Position numbers and translations under genes: made by a program. Of a DNA stretch of 64,000 bases, positions 19,905-31,789 are shown piece by piece. The notes below the pieces were generated by a model. That model did no database searches. It was not told the DNA's origin and saw nothing but the letters and a program-made list of their open reading frames with translations. Source of the DNA: Symsagittifera roscoffensis (taxonomy: Eukaryota > Xenacoelomorpha > Acoela > Convolutidae); the NCBI RefSeq assembly GCF_963678635.1, contig NC_087069.1:34369090-34433089 (forward strand), given 5' to 3'. Each line of letters opens with the position of its first letter. Position 1 is the first letter of the stretch.

Positions 19905-19921
19905 CCTAATTAGCAAAAAAA
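19905..19921 (-). promoter_or_regulatory. 3' splice / candidate trans-splice acceptor before the lectin-like exon
   Basis: The - strand reads seven T, GCTAATTAG, then G and ATG. The polypyrimidine run plus AG one base before the start leaves almost no room for a cis 5'UTR exon boundary. This fits a spliced-leader acceptor, though a cis intron in the 5'UTR cannot be excluded. Confidence 0.45.
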
Positions 19922-20169
19922 GCGGCTGTAGTGAACTGAAAATTAAAATTGATCCGCAAATATCTGCTGTTTATTACAAATTTGAGCGGGAATTGACTTT
20001 TTTGGAGAAATACGAAATCCATGAAGAGAACTTAGCAAACTCAATTTATCAAAAGAAGAAACATCAAAGAAAAGTCTAAGCTCGCCCTCAGCACCCCCCC
20101 CCCCCCCCTTAATGACAAGCTATGGCAAGCAATATTGGTTTTAAAAGTTATTACTGTAAAACTCATCTC

Positions 20170-20376
20170 GGCTCTTTTTCCTCCTCCCCCCCCCCCCCCC
20201 CCCACCTGCAAATTTTTATGTTTGAAGTTACCGTTCATTTTGTCGTAATGTCAGGAAAATTCACATGCAGACTAATTAGGCCATGACAAACGTATTTGGT
20301 CTTCTTAATTAACCTAAAATCACTCATTAGACCATAAAATGTATGTTTGAGTGAGGTGGGGGGAGGAAAAAGAACC
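20170..20376. mobile_element. hAT-like MITE, family 1, complete, inverted copy, 207 bp
   Basis: The interior is the reverse complement of the 17690-17891 element (the shared block with 'aaacgtatttggtcttc'). The ends are GGCTCTTTTTC and its near-complement (GAACC instead of GAGCC). Perfect 8-bp duplications CTCATCTC lie at 20162-20169 and 20377-20384. A C17-type homopolymer sits near the left end. Confidence 0.9.
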
Positions 20377-20575
20377 CTCATCTCGTTACATAATAATTTT
20401 GATGCTTATTTGGGGTTGGAGGTGAAGATATAAGAGCCGAATGCCGGTACGCAGAGACAGACATAGAGATAAGACCTCCTCCTTGTTCAAAAAAAAATAA
20501 GAACAAGGAAACAACTGTGGTGACTATTTTCAACTATTTTTTCGACGGTTACGCCTATTTTTTGTTTACAAAAAC

Positions 20576-20642
20576 GGCTCTTTAACAGTCCCCCCTTTCA
20601 AATTCAATTTTGAAAAGCTTATTTAACGTTGTCATAATACCC
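20576..20642. mobile_element. MITE half-element, family 3
   Basis: The left terminus GGCTCTTTAACAGTCCCCCC is followed by about 45 bp matching, in inverse orientation, 18735-18800. No right end or TSD is visible. Confidence 0.55.
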
Positions 20643-20665
20643 CGGCTTGACCAAAACTTCTAATC

Positions 20666-21540
20666 ATACAATTTCCATTTATGAAAAACTTCTTGTCATA
20701 CAATGCCATACATACAGAACATTGTATGAAATCTCTATGATAAACATTTTTCCATATATGAAAATTGTATGATAGGTGTTTTTCCATAAACCAAAAATTT
20801 TGATTTTTTCTTTCTCAATTTAGTTTCTGAAAAATTTTAGGTGGTGTTTGCAACCGAACACAAGCGACAAAGACTTCGGTTACTCAAAAAACCAAAGTTT
20901 GGACGGTCTAGCATTTACAATGCATAGAAAACGACCTGAATCTAGCTGTCTTTCACAATTTATATAACAAAAGTAACAAACTTTTATTCTTTGGCCCAAT
21001 TTTTTATTGATGATTATTTTAAATTTTTGAATTTTCAAGTTATCAGACATTGATCAAGGCATACATTAACACCCCATACAAAAGAAATAGGAATTTTCAG
21101 CGTTTTTGAAAAAAAATATAAGTGAAAAGAAAATAAAAGACAATTTTATCGTATCCAGGACTACGTTATGCACACAAAATATTAAATTTTGCATGCAAAA
21201 AAAAATTTTCGAAAATTTGTTTGCGTACGAAATTCAATTTGCGGTTGAAAAAAAAACAAAAAATTTTTTGGGCCAAATTTTCAAAATTACTTGAAAAAAC
21301 TTTTGTGTCGCCATCAAAAAAATGCCAGTCATACAATTTCCATATATGGGAATTGTATGACAAACATTTTTTTTCAAAAAACGAGAACCTCCGTTTTTTG
21401 TCACCAGACTGTTTTATAAGAATCAAACAGCCACAGAAATAAGTTTATACCAGTTTTCAACCATTTTTCGAAATTGTATGAAAATTGTATGACAAGCTTT
21501 TTTCCATACACCTGATGTATGGAATTGTATGATAAAAAAT
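20666..21540. repeat. Dispersed inverted CATACAATT / AATTGTATG words
   Basis: About nine copies of the 9-mer or its complement occur, several as back-to-back palindromes. The clearest is at 21331-21360, a 30-bp near-perfect palindrome centred on CATATATG; others are near 20666, 20698-20730, 20757, 21472-21500 and 21511-21535. 'cat', 'atgac' and 'ttttttcc' flanks recur. There is no coding potential. It is probably a cluster of nested foldback elements. Confidence 0.5.
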
Positions 21541-21649
21541 TTCGGCGTATGCAGGTCAACCCGGGACAATGGCGTGGTGATCAAATCGACAACTCTGAGC
21601 ATATTTGTCTTTCATACTTTAAAGCGTAAAATCACGCGTTTAGACGTAA

Positions 21650-21777
21650 GGCTCTTTTTCCTCCCCCAACCCCCCCCCCCCACCACACTCGACCATCAAT
21701 TTTATGGTGTAACGAGTGGTTTTGCAAGGTTAATTATGAACACCAATAATGTTTGGCACTAATCAAACCGCATGTCA
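21650..21777. mobile_element. hAT-like MITE, family 1, 3'-truncated
   Basis: It starts with GGCTCTTTTTCCTCCCCC and shares the 'gtaacgagtggttttgcaaggtt' type interior of the 17690 copy. It ends without a right TIR at a TA microsatellite. Confidence 0.7.
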
Positions 21778-21801
21778 ATATATATATATATATATATATA
21801 T
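21778..21801. repeat. (TA)n microsatellite
   Basis: About 12 uninterrupted TA units directly abut the truncated MITE. A further half-TIR-like 'ggctcttttcaatttcgc' follows at 21808. Confidence 0.9.
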
Positions 21802-21959
21802 TTCCCGGCTCTTTTCAATTTCGCACCGCTCCTAAAAATACAAACAAGACTGCTCGTATCAGGGCGAAGCCCTGAATGTTTCGACTGCTTTTGAAGGTTT
21901 ATGGATCAGCAGTAAAAACTTTAAAACATTATATGAAATAAAATAAAATGAAATTTTTT

Positions 21960-22115
21960 TTCTTCTAAAATTTGAATTTTTTAAATAAAAATCATACCCC
22001 CACACGCCATATAATAAACAAAAAGATAGTTTTCGTTCCTTGTAACACATCAATTATGGCAAATAAGCTTCGTTCAACCAGTTTGGAACGATTTATAAGA
22101 CGGATTAAATCTCCG
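21960..22115. repeat. Dispersed repeat with inverted partner at 42855-43020
   Basis: The block running from the 'cccccacacgcc' word through 'cttgtaacac' and 'aaataagcttcgttcaacc' to 'gacggatta' is matched as the reverse complement at 42855-43020. It is diverged by many substitutions. The origin is unknown; neither copy codes for protein. Confidence 0.6.
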
Positions 22116-22394
22116 CTAACGCGTTAATAGCGCGAACTATATCGCGCGTTAATTGTCCCAAATTGGTCAAAATGGCCAAAATGGCAATCTTTAAACCCTC
22201 ATAACTTTACGAAAAATGATCACAGGTGAAATATCTTTTCTTATTTAAGCTCAGGACAACAATACTTTTCTAATGATATAAAAAAAATTCCGTCAAAAAT
22301 GGCTAGTTAAAAAGTCGAAATTTGTCTGAAGAAAAAAAAACCCACCCCGAGCACAAATATTCCGTTACTTTCGTATCGAAAGTCGGAACAAAAA

Positions 22395-22548
22395 ATGTTC
22401 AAAAATTGTTCACACGGCGTTTTGCATGTTATAAATGCTGTACAAACTTGTTCAATTGTTCACGATGACACGTTTTATTGCAGTTTAAAGGTAAATAACT
22501 TTCGTTCATTGAATTTCAGAAAAAAGGGGAGAGAACTGGAAAAGAGCC
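22395..22548. mobile_element. hAT-like MITE, family 2, 5'-truncated
   Basis: It shares the 'ttcaaaaattgttcacacgg' interior and the right end 'gagaactggaaaagagcc' with the complete copy at 18401-18617. The left 40-50 bp including the TIR is missing. Confidence 0.75.
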
Positions 22549-24309
22549 ACTTTTTCTTTCTTCTCTCAAACTTTTACCCGCAGCATGTATACAGTTGTGG
22601 AATGTCATTCGACAGACTCTTGATTGAAAGCATTGGAGTCTTTTCTCATTTTTTGAATAGTGTTGTTAATGCAGAGCCATTTTTCGGGTTTTTGTTCACA
22701 CAATGAAATGATGAAAAAGAGATGAAATAATGAAACAACACAGATGTAATTTGACCTAAGCTAATTACAATTCGTCTAATGACGCAGATTGGAACGATGC
22801 ACTTTTTTTAAGTAATCGTTTTTGATTGTTACTACTTGTAGTGATTTTGAGCTACACTAGTGGACAAAGTTTAGTTCAAAACCTAGATTTTACTCTGTAA
22901 AAAGCTTGTTTTCAATGTTTATTTTGCACTATAAATCCTTCGACATTCTTTAAAACTTTTACACTGACCGAGAGCAAATGATTAGAGCTGCCATCTGTGA
23001 AAGCATCAATGTTTGGTTTCAATGACTTAGCTCTGTAATTTGTGTCTGAAATTGTATTTCTCATCTGTACTAAGTTTTGCATCTTAATGGAATTTTTCTT
23101 AAATAAGTGGAGTAAAAAACTGTTCATGCAACGTGAAACACTCTCAGCGAGAAAATAGAAACGATCAGTTTGAATTTTTTAACTAAACTCCGACGTTTGT
23201 TGCTTATTCACGCGAAGTTAAAAAACTTATTGCAGATGACGAAAACTGGCATTTTCAGACCCAGATTACAGTGGCAATTCGTGAAAACCAAAAAATGACA
23301 CTTTCACAGATAATAGCTCTGATCACTTACACTCAGTCACTGAAAAATATTTTATTGAATTTCGATAGAATTGTTGTCCAAAATTTACATTTAAAACAGG
23401 CATGACACAATAAAATCTAGAGTTTGCGCTTAATTTAATCCACTGTTGTAAAACAACACTCAAATCAAAATCAAACAGTTACAGAGTACCTTGATGAACC
23501 ATACTTTATCATTTTATTCAAAAAGACTTGACGCTTAGCAATTTTGTTTACCAAGGTTTTGGTTTAAAAAAACAGTCGCTACCTTGTAATATGACCGCAT
23601 AACATTTGAGATCAATATGTTCCAGGGCTATATCTGAAAGTTATCATGCTAATATGCAATATGTTATATGCGAAATTTTCAATGTTTTCTAAATGTTTTG
23701 AATAATAAGAAAAATGGATAGTGTTACGGTTTTTTTTTCAATGGTGATTGTGTTTTTCACATGATTTTTATACCTGATTGTTTAACATCGAAAAACTTGT
23801 TCCCATCACCGTTATTTTCTCGATTCAAAAAAGTTATTGTTTTTCTAGACTTAATAGCAACATGACTTTGAGCAGTTTTAATAAAGGAAAAATTTTGAAC
23901 TATGAATTTTTTAACGAAGGTATTTCGTTGCTAAGCAGCTTTCATTTTCAAGCCTATGTTCAAGAATTTAATAGTTGAAAAGTCAATGTGTCATAATATA
24001 CATGATGAAACAAAATTCAAACGAAGCAACTTTCTTTCTCATGGAAACGTTTAAGCTGAACAATTTTAATGTTCAAATCAGTAGTTGAAGAAATCAATAG
24101 CTAATGAAATAGCAGATGATTCTACAAAAATTTTACGAGTCAAACTATAAATGATGCATATTTCAAAATTCAAACAAGGCAAATTTTTTCATGTAAAATT
24201 TGTACAGCTGATCAACTTTCTTGTTCGCGGATTTGGTGAAAAAAACGAGTGCTAAGGAATTAGCAGATGATGTAAAATGTGTGCACATCCCCCGGATCGG
24301 CACAGCCGA
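22549..24309. other. Intergenic, no supported feature
   Basis: AT-rich, with only short random frames (largest about 103 codons, no motif). I see no splice-bounded conserved exon or repeat pair. Confidence 0.4.
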
Positions 24310-25160
24310 ACCCGCCTATGCACACAAAAAGGACGTTAAAGACGTTATCAGTGAATTCGTAATGAAAAGAAGGGTCGGAATTAAAAATTTAAATTTTCAA
24401 AATTTCGATTGGAGATATGATATTTCTGAGAAAAGTAGAAACGGCCATTTTGTCCAAAACGCACAAGAACAACAAACAACCGGAATAACGAGACAAAAAT
24501 TAGTCGAGAGAAAACAAGAGAAAAACGAAACCTCTTGTCATGGTAACAAGACACGATAGGACGATTAAAAAGATCAGACGGAAGGAAGGTCCAGTGGGAC
24601 ATCCGGAGCGGATCCGAACCCTCCCGTGCCACGAAATCGGAGAGGTAACGACGTTATCTTCGGGAGAACACCGAATTGCAGACCCGGTGCGCAGAGACTA
24701 CTAGAGACTTTAGATACGTATTTTAGTTACTTTAATGCCCTGAACGAATTAATTAACTCCAAAATTGGTTAGTAATTTAGAGCATGAATAGTTAGGAAAG
24801 AGGTAAGAGTCAACCCATATCCAATGGATTTATTATACAGCTGTCATTAAAAACATAGTAAATTATGGTTTTCCAGCTGTGGTGTTAAAAATAATCACGT
24901 TTTCTGGGGAACCAAGACCCAAGACCCAGCGATGTAGATATTTTTGCATGCAAACAAAAGCTGATCAAAAATTGTTCGGCTGATGGCTTGAAAATGGTAA
25001 CTTTTTACTTAGCCCTTAAGAGACCAAAAAAAACGGCATGGTCTAGAAGGTTAAAAACGAGTACAAAAGTAACTGACGTCAGCTAGTGGTCAAATGGTTT
25101 TTTTTTGCGCTCCTTCACTGTGTTTTGCCTGTGCGAATGAATGTTACATAGACGTTTTTT
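24310..25160. repeat. Dispersed repeat A, copy 1
   Basis: It aligns over about 800 bp with 27418-28260. Shared landmarks in order are a 'gttaaagacgttatca' start, 'ggtccagtggga', 'taactccaaaattggttag', 'gacccagc-atgtagata', 'ctgacgtcag' and 'gttacatag'-type ends. A diverged third copy is at 34340-35110. It contains the palindromic CRE-like TGACGTCA at 25075-25082. No protein is recognised. It may be a terminal or untranslated region of a larger transposon. Confidence 0.7.
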
Positions 25161-25599
25161 ATTGCGCTCCTGTTGAAGGCAATAAACCATCACGGTCAGC
25201 AACCATTTAAGTGACAAACCCTTTGCTTTTGGCGTACGCTCGAGTTAGAGGTCTCCTGCATTGTACTAGGCGGAATGTGCAGACACTCCACCTGGTACGA
25301 TTTAGCTTTTTGAGACCGAAAATTCCGGGGAACGGAGGATTAGATGGGAAGTCAGATCCTGCTTATCCCAAGGCCGTGGGACCAAAAAAAAACAACTAAA
25401 GAGAAAGCGTAAACCAAGCAAAAGCCAAAATCAAAATTACTTAAAAACGGTAAAGTACAAAAAAACAGCAAAAAATCCACAAAAAAATCAAAAAAGGTAA
25501 AATTTAAAATGACAGTTGATTACTTTTCCGGACAAGATTTGACCTGAATTTCCTATTTCTTGTTGTTTCAGATTAATTTATATCAATTCCGGTCAAAAG

Positions 25600-26690
25600 A
25601 TTGAGTGTTTTGTTTGTTGGTTAGGTACCTTCCCTCGAGTGTTGTTCTATTCCTGACGCACCTAGTAGTAGTGGATGCCAGAACGCAGCATCGGCTGATT
25701 GACCAGCTCTTTTCGGTGCCTAAGTGCGTGCGATTTTTGAGAGTTTTTGAGAAATTCCATGAATTTTTGACGAAAATCCTTGAGGTAGTCCTGGAGAGGT
25801 CTAGAAGAGACAGTAGGCGAAAAATTCGTGTAGTTGGGCTACGGAAACATCAGTGATTTTCAGAAGAAGAAAGCGAGTGAAATGATGGCGAATAATTTCC
25901 CCACAACAGATGAGTAGGATGAAACACTTCAGATGATGATGGATTTAGAGCCCCTGCTGATAGCATCGGGTTATCGAACCTGGAGGAACATACTGCTGAC
26001 TCATGGGGAGTACTCGTGTCACTGCCTGACGCAGACGCTTCGGTACCCCAAGAGAGCAATACTAGTGTTGGTTTGGGAAGCTGAGGAGCTATTCTCTATG
26101 GGATTGCCTGATCAAGCCCAGAACGTCTCAAAAATGGTAGTCTGTGCCATTTTAGCAGATAAGAGGCTAATGCCGGAATGAGCGAGCAAGAGATTGCAGT
26201 ACCAACTGTAACATTTGCAAAAATGTCGAGAGGATAGAGACAAGACAGAGATTGATGCCTTGGTTCCGTGTGGTGATGACGTCATGAGTATATGAACGCG
26301 CGATGCGACATCTATCCAAAACACGGAGGCCTATCAATCATTCCAGCTGAATAGATGACCGAGAGCCTATAAGGGAGTATTTCTGACGCACAGGAACGCC
26401 GAGAACACAGCTATGAAACGGGTAGCTGGATTGCCTTGTACCACGGAAAACTAGAAAAAGGAGGTCTTACAAGCTTGCCTGGAACGGAAGGTGAGCCTGT
26501 GCTTGCAAAACAGGTTTCTTAGAAATCGGGAGAAGAAGGTCAACGTAGATCTCCTGCCCTGTTGCAAGCAGAGATTGCTGAAACAAGAGGGTTGGGGCAC
26601 GGCCCGCAACACTGTTGACATGCTACAGAAAGTGAGGGAAGACAGCAGGATGGGAGAGCAGGAAAAAGAAGCAATGGAGTAAGACTTGAA
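25600..26690 (+). pseudogene. Degenerate ORF of unknown family
   Basis: From about 25881 to 26682 one + frame gives a continuous protein-like translation interrupted by stops at about 25914, 26179, 26212, 26293, 26353 and 26450. The base composition (GC near 45-50%) is distinctly higher than the flanks, as in former coding sequence. It has Cys, Trp, Arg and Glu-rich helical segments, including a Lys/Arg/Glu C end. I do not recognise it; a retrotransposon ORF or decayed retrogene are both possible. Confidence 0.4.
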
Positions 26691-26760
26691 GGCAAGGCAC
26701 GGAGCAGGAGTGGAGAGAAGTGAAAAATTCAATTGTTGTAGTGCGTGAAAACTTGAACAA

Positions 26761-27417
26761 GTCAACCAAGATAGATTATTGACACTTTTAAACTTTTGTT
26801 TTGTTGATATCTGATGATACCAAAATTTGAAACTGTTAGGAGTTATTACAATTGATGAATTGCAAGGGAAATTTTTTGTTTATTAATGGTAAACTTTTCA
26901 AGTATGCATGCCCTAGCTGAGTATATTAACCAATCTAAACCTGCCTGAAGTTTTTAACCTGTCTGGGACACATTTTTACATGTGGCGAACTGGTAGGGTT
27001 TAGGGATGATTGGTCGGGGATGGTTGGTACCTCAATACATTTTTTAGCCACAGAGCTTCTTAATTATAATATTGAAGGCAAAAGCATAATTGAACGGTTA
27101 ACTTTGGGAGTAACTCTAAATTAGTTTTAACGGGAGCGCAGCCGTGCCACGTCCCAAACCTTTCTAAATCAGCAAGATTTAAAAACAAATTTAGGGGAAG
27201 TGACGTAAGTAGTCAAAAAAGAACTTTTATCTCGTCACTCCTAATTTTGTTTAAAAAAATTAGAAGACAGTGACGTGTAGTACGATGCCATTTTTGATAC
27301 TGTGACGTGAGTTGAGGTGACGTGGATAAATTTCATTTTCATATGCGATTTGTAAAATTGACCCTAGAACACTGGGCCACCACTTGAAGATAACCCGGAG
27401 TTATGCGTTCAATGGGG
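26761..27417. other. Intergenic with clustered TGACGT motifs
   Basis: No gene. Four TGACGT words lie at about 27202, 27271, 27303 and 27318, among diverged short repeats ('gtgacgt' followed by 'gt/ag'). These are CRE-half-site-like, but no promoter is otherwise evident. Confidence 0.3.
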
Positions 27418-28260
27418 TCAACGCACACATTAAAGACGTTAAAGACGTTATCAATGAATTCGTAATAAAAATGACGGGCAGAATACTCTAGAATTAAAAT
27501 TTTTCAAATTGGAGCTAGTAAACTTGTGAGAAATGTAAAAACAGCAATTTTGTTCAAAAAACACAAGAAAAAACAGACAACCGGATTAACGCGAGGAAAG
27601 ATAAAAAGAACAAGATTAAAATGATGCCTTTTATCGTGGTCACAAGAAAAGATAGGACGCTTATCTGAGGAAGATCAGACGGAAAGAAGGTCCAGTGGGA
27701 AATCCGGAGCGAATCCGTACCTTTCAGTGCCACGAAAGCGGATGGAGAGGTAACGACGTCGGTTTCGGGAGAACACGGAATTGGAGGCCCGGTACCCAGA
27801 GACTATTAAAAACTTTAGATAAGTATTTTGTCTATTTTACTGCCCTGAACAATTTACTTAACTCCAAAATTGGTTAGTACTTCAGAACATGAGTAGTTAG
27901 AAAAGAGGAAATAGTCAACCCATAACCAATGGTTTTTTTATAGAGCTGTCACTAAAAACATAGTAAATTGTTTTTCAGCCGTGTTTTTATGAAAAATAAC
28001 GTAACCTGGACATCTGAGACCCCGCTATGTAGACATTTGTGCATGCAAAAGAAAGCTGATCAAAAATAGTTTGGCTGATGGTTAAAAATGGTATATTTTA
28101 CTTAGCCCTTAACAGACTAGAAAAAAAAACCGGCTAGGTCTAGACAGTTAGAAACGAGTGTAATTAAGGTACCTGACGTCAGCCAGTCGTCAATAGGTAC
28201 CTTTTCAACGCTCCGTTACTGTATTTTCTGGGCAAGTATCACATTGATACTTCTGAGTCA
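27418..28260. repeat. Dispersed repeat A, copy 2
   Basis: A direct repeat of 24310-25160 about 3.1 kb downstream, with indels and roughly one substitution per 6-8 bases. It keeps the TGACGTCA palindrome at 28175-28182. Confidence 0.7.
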
Positions 28261-29059
28261 TGCTGAAAAAAAAATTAACGCAGAGTATGGACAATAAATT
28301 TTTTTTAAAAGAACAAATTTAAAGCTTCACATATTTCAATTTTCTGCTTTTGTACAAAAGTTCAGTTATTTGTTAGAGATGGCAGATGACTTAGCATAAT
28401 ATGGGCTCTTTGTTACTTCCCCCAGCTTTGATCTTTAGTTTTAAAAACACATTTAATGTATTCATAATGCACATTAAATCAAATCGAATCAAAAATTTAA
28501 ATCGGAATTAAATCAAAAAATAATCGAATCAAAAATTTTGAGAATTTCTTATCGAACGTTCATTTTCTACAGTGCACTTGTGAATAACGATACAAATTTT
28601 TTTGAATGTTTTCACATACGACAAAACCGAGGGGATAAAACCAACCAGTTTATCATACTCCTCTTTTCCAAATGAAATTTCAAATTTTCCAAGTATTTCC
28701 TTTTCTAAGATATCGCATATCTGTTTTTAAATATCTGAACGACTTCGAATAGTTTTACGTCTTCCATAATGCAAAATCCACTCAAATTCAGAGATGGGTA
28801 GTTTTGTATCTAAACCTTTCAATTGTGGTAATTTTTGAGATTTCAAACATGTTAGATAAAATCTCTGGGAGTTTTCTAGATATAAAAAGTCCCTATTTTT
28901 TGTAGCTTTAAAACAAGATTTCTGGAAAAATCAATGTTCTAATTTATTCTGCTAGGCTCAAAGAAATTTTAAAGAATGATTTAAGAAGTTGAATATTTGA
29001 ATTACACGACTATAATAACATCACTCGACTAAACTATTGGACATGGCAGTTCTCAACAA
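28261..29059. other. Intergenic; possible MITE end at 28404
   Basis: AT-rich, with no gene. At 28404 GGCTCTTTGTTACTTCCCCC followed by 'ttttaaaaacacatttaatgt' resembles a family-3 MITE left end. No partner end is visible. Confidence 0.35.
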
Positions 29060-30520
29060 ACATCAAGTCTCCCAGAGTTGGGCGAGTTCTTTGAAATCGT
29101 TCATGGTATAGTTGTCATAGGCAACTTGCTTCAAGACTTCGTTCCCGTGAAGAGTCGAACCTATGTATAGGGTGGCTTGTTCGCACTGGACTTTTTGATT
29201 GTGACACACATCCTTCTCTTCTTATATGTTGCTATGTCATGAACCGCCTGGCAGTTTGCAAGTTCCTGTTCCATGGTTGAGTTTTTGTCTGAGTAGGGTT
29301 CCAATATAGGCGTCTAGTTTGTCAACGACATTCGAACTTTTTTCAAGCTCCTTGATCTTTTCGTCGAGCAATTTTTTTCGGCAAAGTTCGTCCATTGGAG
29401 ATCCTAAAATGAGGAGTTCTTCTTTTGTTTTTATTTTTACTTTGGTACATATTTTTCGAAATTGTGTTAAGATTCAATTATACTGTGTACTCGTGGTCGG
29501 TTTCAAAAAACAAAGCTCGCACTTCTCAGTATTCAAGCTCAGGCCGTAAAATTGTTCCGATTTGAGACTGTTTTTGAGGTCCCGGAGTACTATTTTATAG
29601 TTGTCAGCTAAACTTCTATCGTTTAAAGACCAAATGTTAGTTTTCGACTCCAACTGTTTGACTAGTGTCTGAAATGTTTCCGCAAAAAGGGGTGGCCCTT
29701 CAGGATCACCTTGCTGAGTTCCGTCTTTTGACATTTTGATTGAGATTCCGTAAAAAAGGTAACTAGGTTTACTATAGGCGCAATGGGTGTAATTATACAA
29801 TTTGGGGCAATTTGAAAAAACATGATTAGCATTGTTTTTCTATTTAGAGAGTTGAAAAGCACAGTGCAAGTTTTAAAAGTACAGTGCACTTTGGATCGTC
29901 GTCGCGTTCAATTAGGTTTCGAAACATTATCGCTTTGTATAGGCCGAATTCGGTTACAAAAAAACTATCTGAAATTTCTAGATTTGGAGCTGTAAATTTG
30001 GCTCGCTGAGGGTGCTTAGACAACAATTTTGATAGTAATCAGTTGACAAAGGAGCAATTTTGTTATCCGGAGCAGCAAGCCTCATCCCTCCCTTTATATT
30101 TCCTTCATCGAGCTTACTACTTATTAGCTTTATTCTCTGCTCAAGATCACTCAGAGGCGGGCTTGCAACTTGAGGATGGTGTTTTGGAAGTGACACGTGA
30201 TTAGCTCAATTTTTTTTGTTTAGCAAAGAGCGCATGCTTATGGTCTGTTTGTGTCCACTTATTTGCGGTTGCTCCAAAAAAAACCAGAAAGCCGCTAAAA
30301 AATTAGCCATTTTGTAACATCTTTTACATTGTAGAAGATTTCATTTATTTTGTCCGACAGACTTTTGGCCAAGGTAACACGCGAGTCTTTTGGTACTCTT
30401 TTGAGTACTCGAACATTTGAGATGGCTGTCTTACCAGAAATGTCTAGCACTAAATCCTTACCTAATATTGCTTTATTAACAGATTTTACATCAACGCATA
30501 AAGGACATTGAAACTATTGG
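29060..30520 (-). mobile_element. Degenerate non-LTR retrotransposon (LINE 2)
   Basis: On the - strand an N-terminal domain typical of an invertebrate LINE clade comes first (about 30510-30310: Val-Leu-Lys-Arg-Val-Pro-Lys then a helical stretch). A Gly-Gly-Met-Arg-Leu-Ala block (about 30196-29978) follows. RT follows with Gln-Gln-Gly-Asp-Pro-Glu-Gly-Pro-Pro-Leu-Phe (29800-29474). The catalytic region reads Leu-Asn-Asp rather than a Tyr/Leu-Asp-Asp, so it is dead. A trailing RT-thumb-like segment continues to about 29270. Frames shift at least three times. Confidence 0.75.
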
Positions 30521-31789
30521 GTTTCCTTAGAGTTGCTAATATTTATACAGCTGATATGATACCAACTAGAACAGCAATCACATCTAATCTAATTTATCAG
30601 TCCTGAAGGTTTTAAGCAATCTTTGCTGGTGCACTCTTTGTTGTTGTTCCTCATCTTGAAGCAGCGTAAAGGTAAAAAAAGGATTTTGACTGGACTCTAG
30701 GAGACTGAACTAACCCATAAAAAACGGTTAGTGGGAATTTTATAAATCAGCAAATAAGAAATAATAAAAACAGACAATTTGACTAATTTAAATTTTAAAA
30801 TGAAACTACAAAAATCAAAAACAAGGAACAATCTCACCCGAGCTCAGTAGGTCCAGCGGTTCACCACTAGACTCTTCAAGCCAGTTCCGGATTCCCCCTT
30901 CTCCACAGAAAGCCACTTGACAGACCTGTCTCCAAAATCCTTCAGAGGGCACTCCACAAACAGGCACAAACATCAAACAAAACAAATTTATTTAATAAGT
31001 TTATCACAACATTTAGGCTAACACAAACTGAGAATTATGTGTAGGCCTCCAATGTCTACTCCAAAGCAAGTGAGAAGAGTTTTCTGCTTAGTTATAAAAC
31101 CCAGCTTGGCGTCGTAATGAAGCGACAGGAAGGAACGTCTTTAGCATTTGTTGTTTTTTGTCTGACTTTAGGAAAAAATGAGAACAAAATTTGTTGAATG
31201 AGGTCAAAGTGGTGTCAACTGAAAATGCTATTGATGGTGATTCAGATAAATAAGTGAATGAACACAAGATTCCAGAAACTGAAAATTTTTGGTTATAACT
31301 TGATAACAAGTTTGATTAAAAGTACCCGTACCAAGTTTGATTAAAAGTACCCGTACCATTTTCTGTGCAAGTTCTGAAACTCTTTATTTCCTACATAAGT
31401 TGATTCTCTGATCTAGAATAGCTACAAAACAGCTAGAGAACCGCTATATAAAGTATCAGTCAGAAAAGACTCTGTATGACTAGGAAGAATCTCGGTTTTA
31501 ATTTTATTATGTTAAACTGGTTCTTTACCATTTCAATCTATCTATCTATCTATACTAGATTTAAATGCTCGTGACAGCTATCTCCCATGTTTAAGCATCA
31601 AAATTTTGCATGTTTAACAAACGAATTTTTTCATGCTTAAGCTATATCATGTATTGCAATGCTTAAGAAAATTTTTCATTTAGTTTTCTGCAAGGTCATC
31701 AATTTATCGGTAATTTTTTTCGAGGCCAAATTAAGTCTGTCTGTCTGTATACCTGCTTTTTTAAAATAACTTCAATAAAAAAACTAATT
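30521..31789. other. Intergenic; 25-bp tandem pair and CTAT microsatellite
   Basis: No gene is supported. Two exact adjacent 25-bp copies sit at 31308-31332 and 31333-31357 (beginning AAGTTTGATTAAAAGTACCC). A short (CTAT)n lies at 31536-31553, and TGTC repeats near 31737. Confidence 0.5.

Noticed and set aside
24221-24559. 112-codon + ORF
   Set aside because: It lies across repeat A copy 1; the frame is not kept in copy 2.
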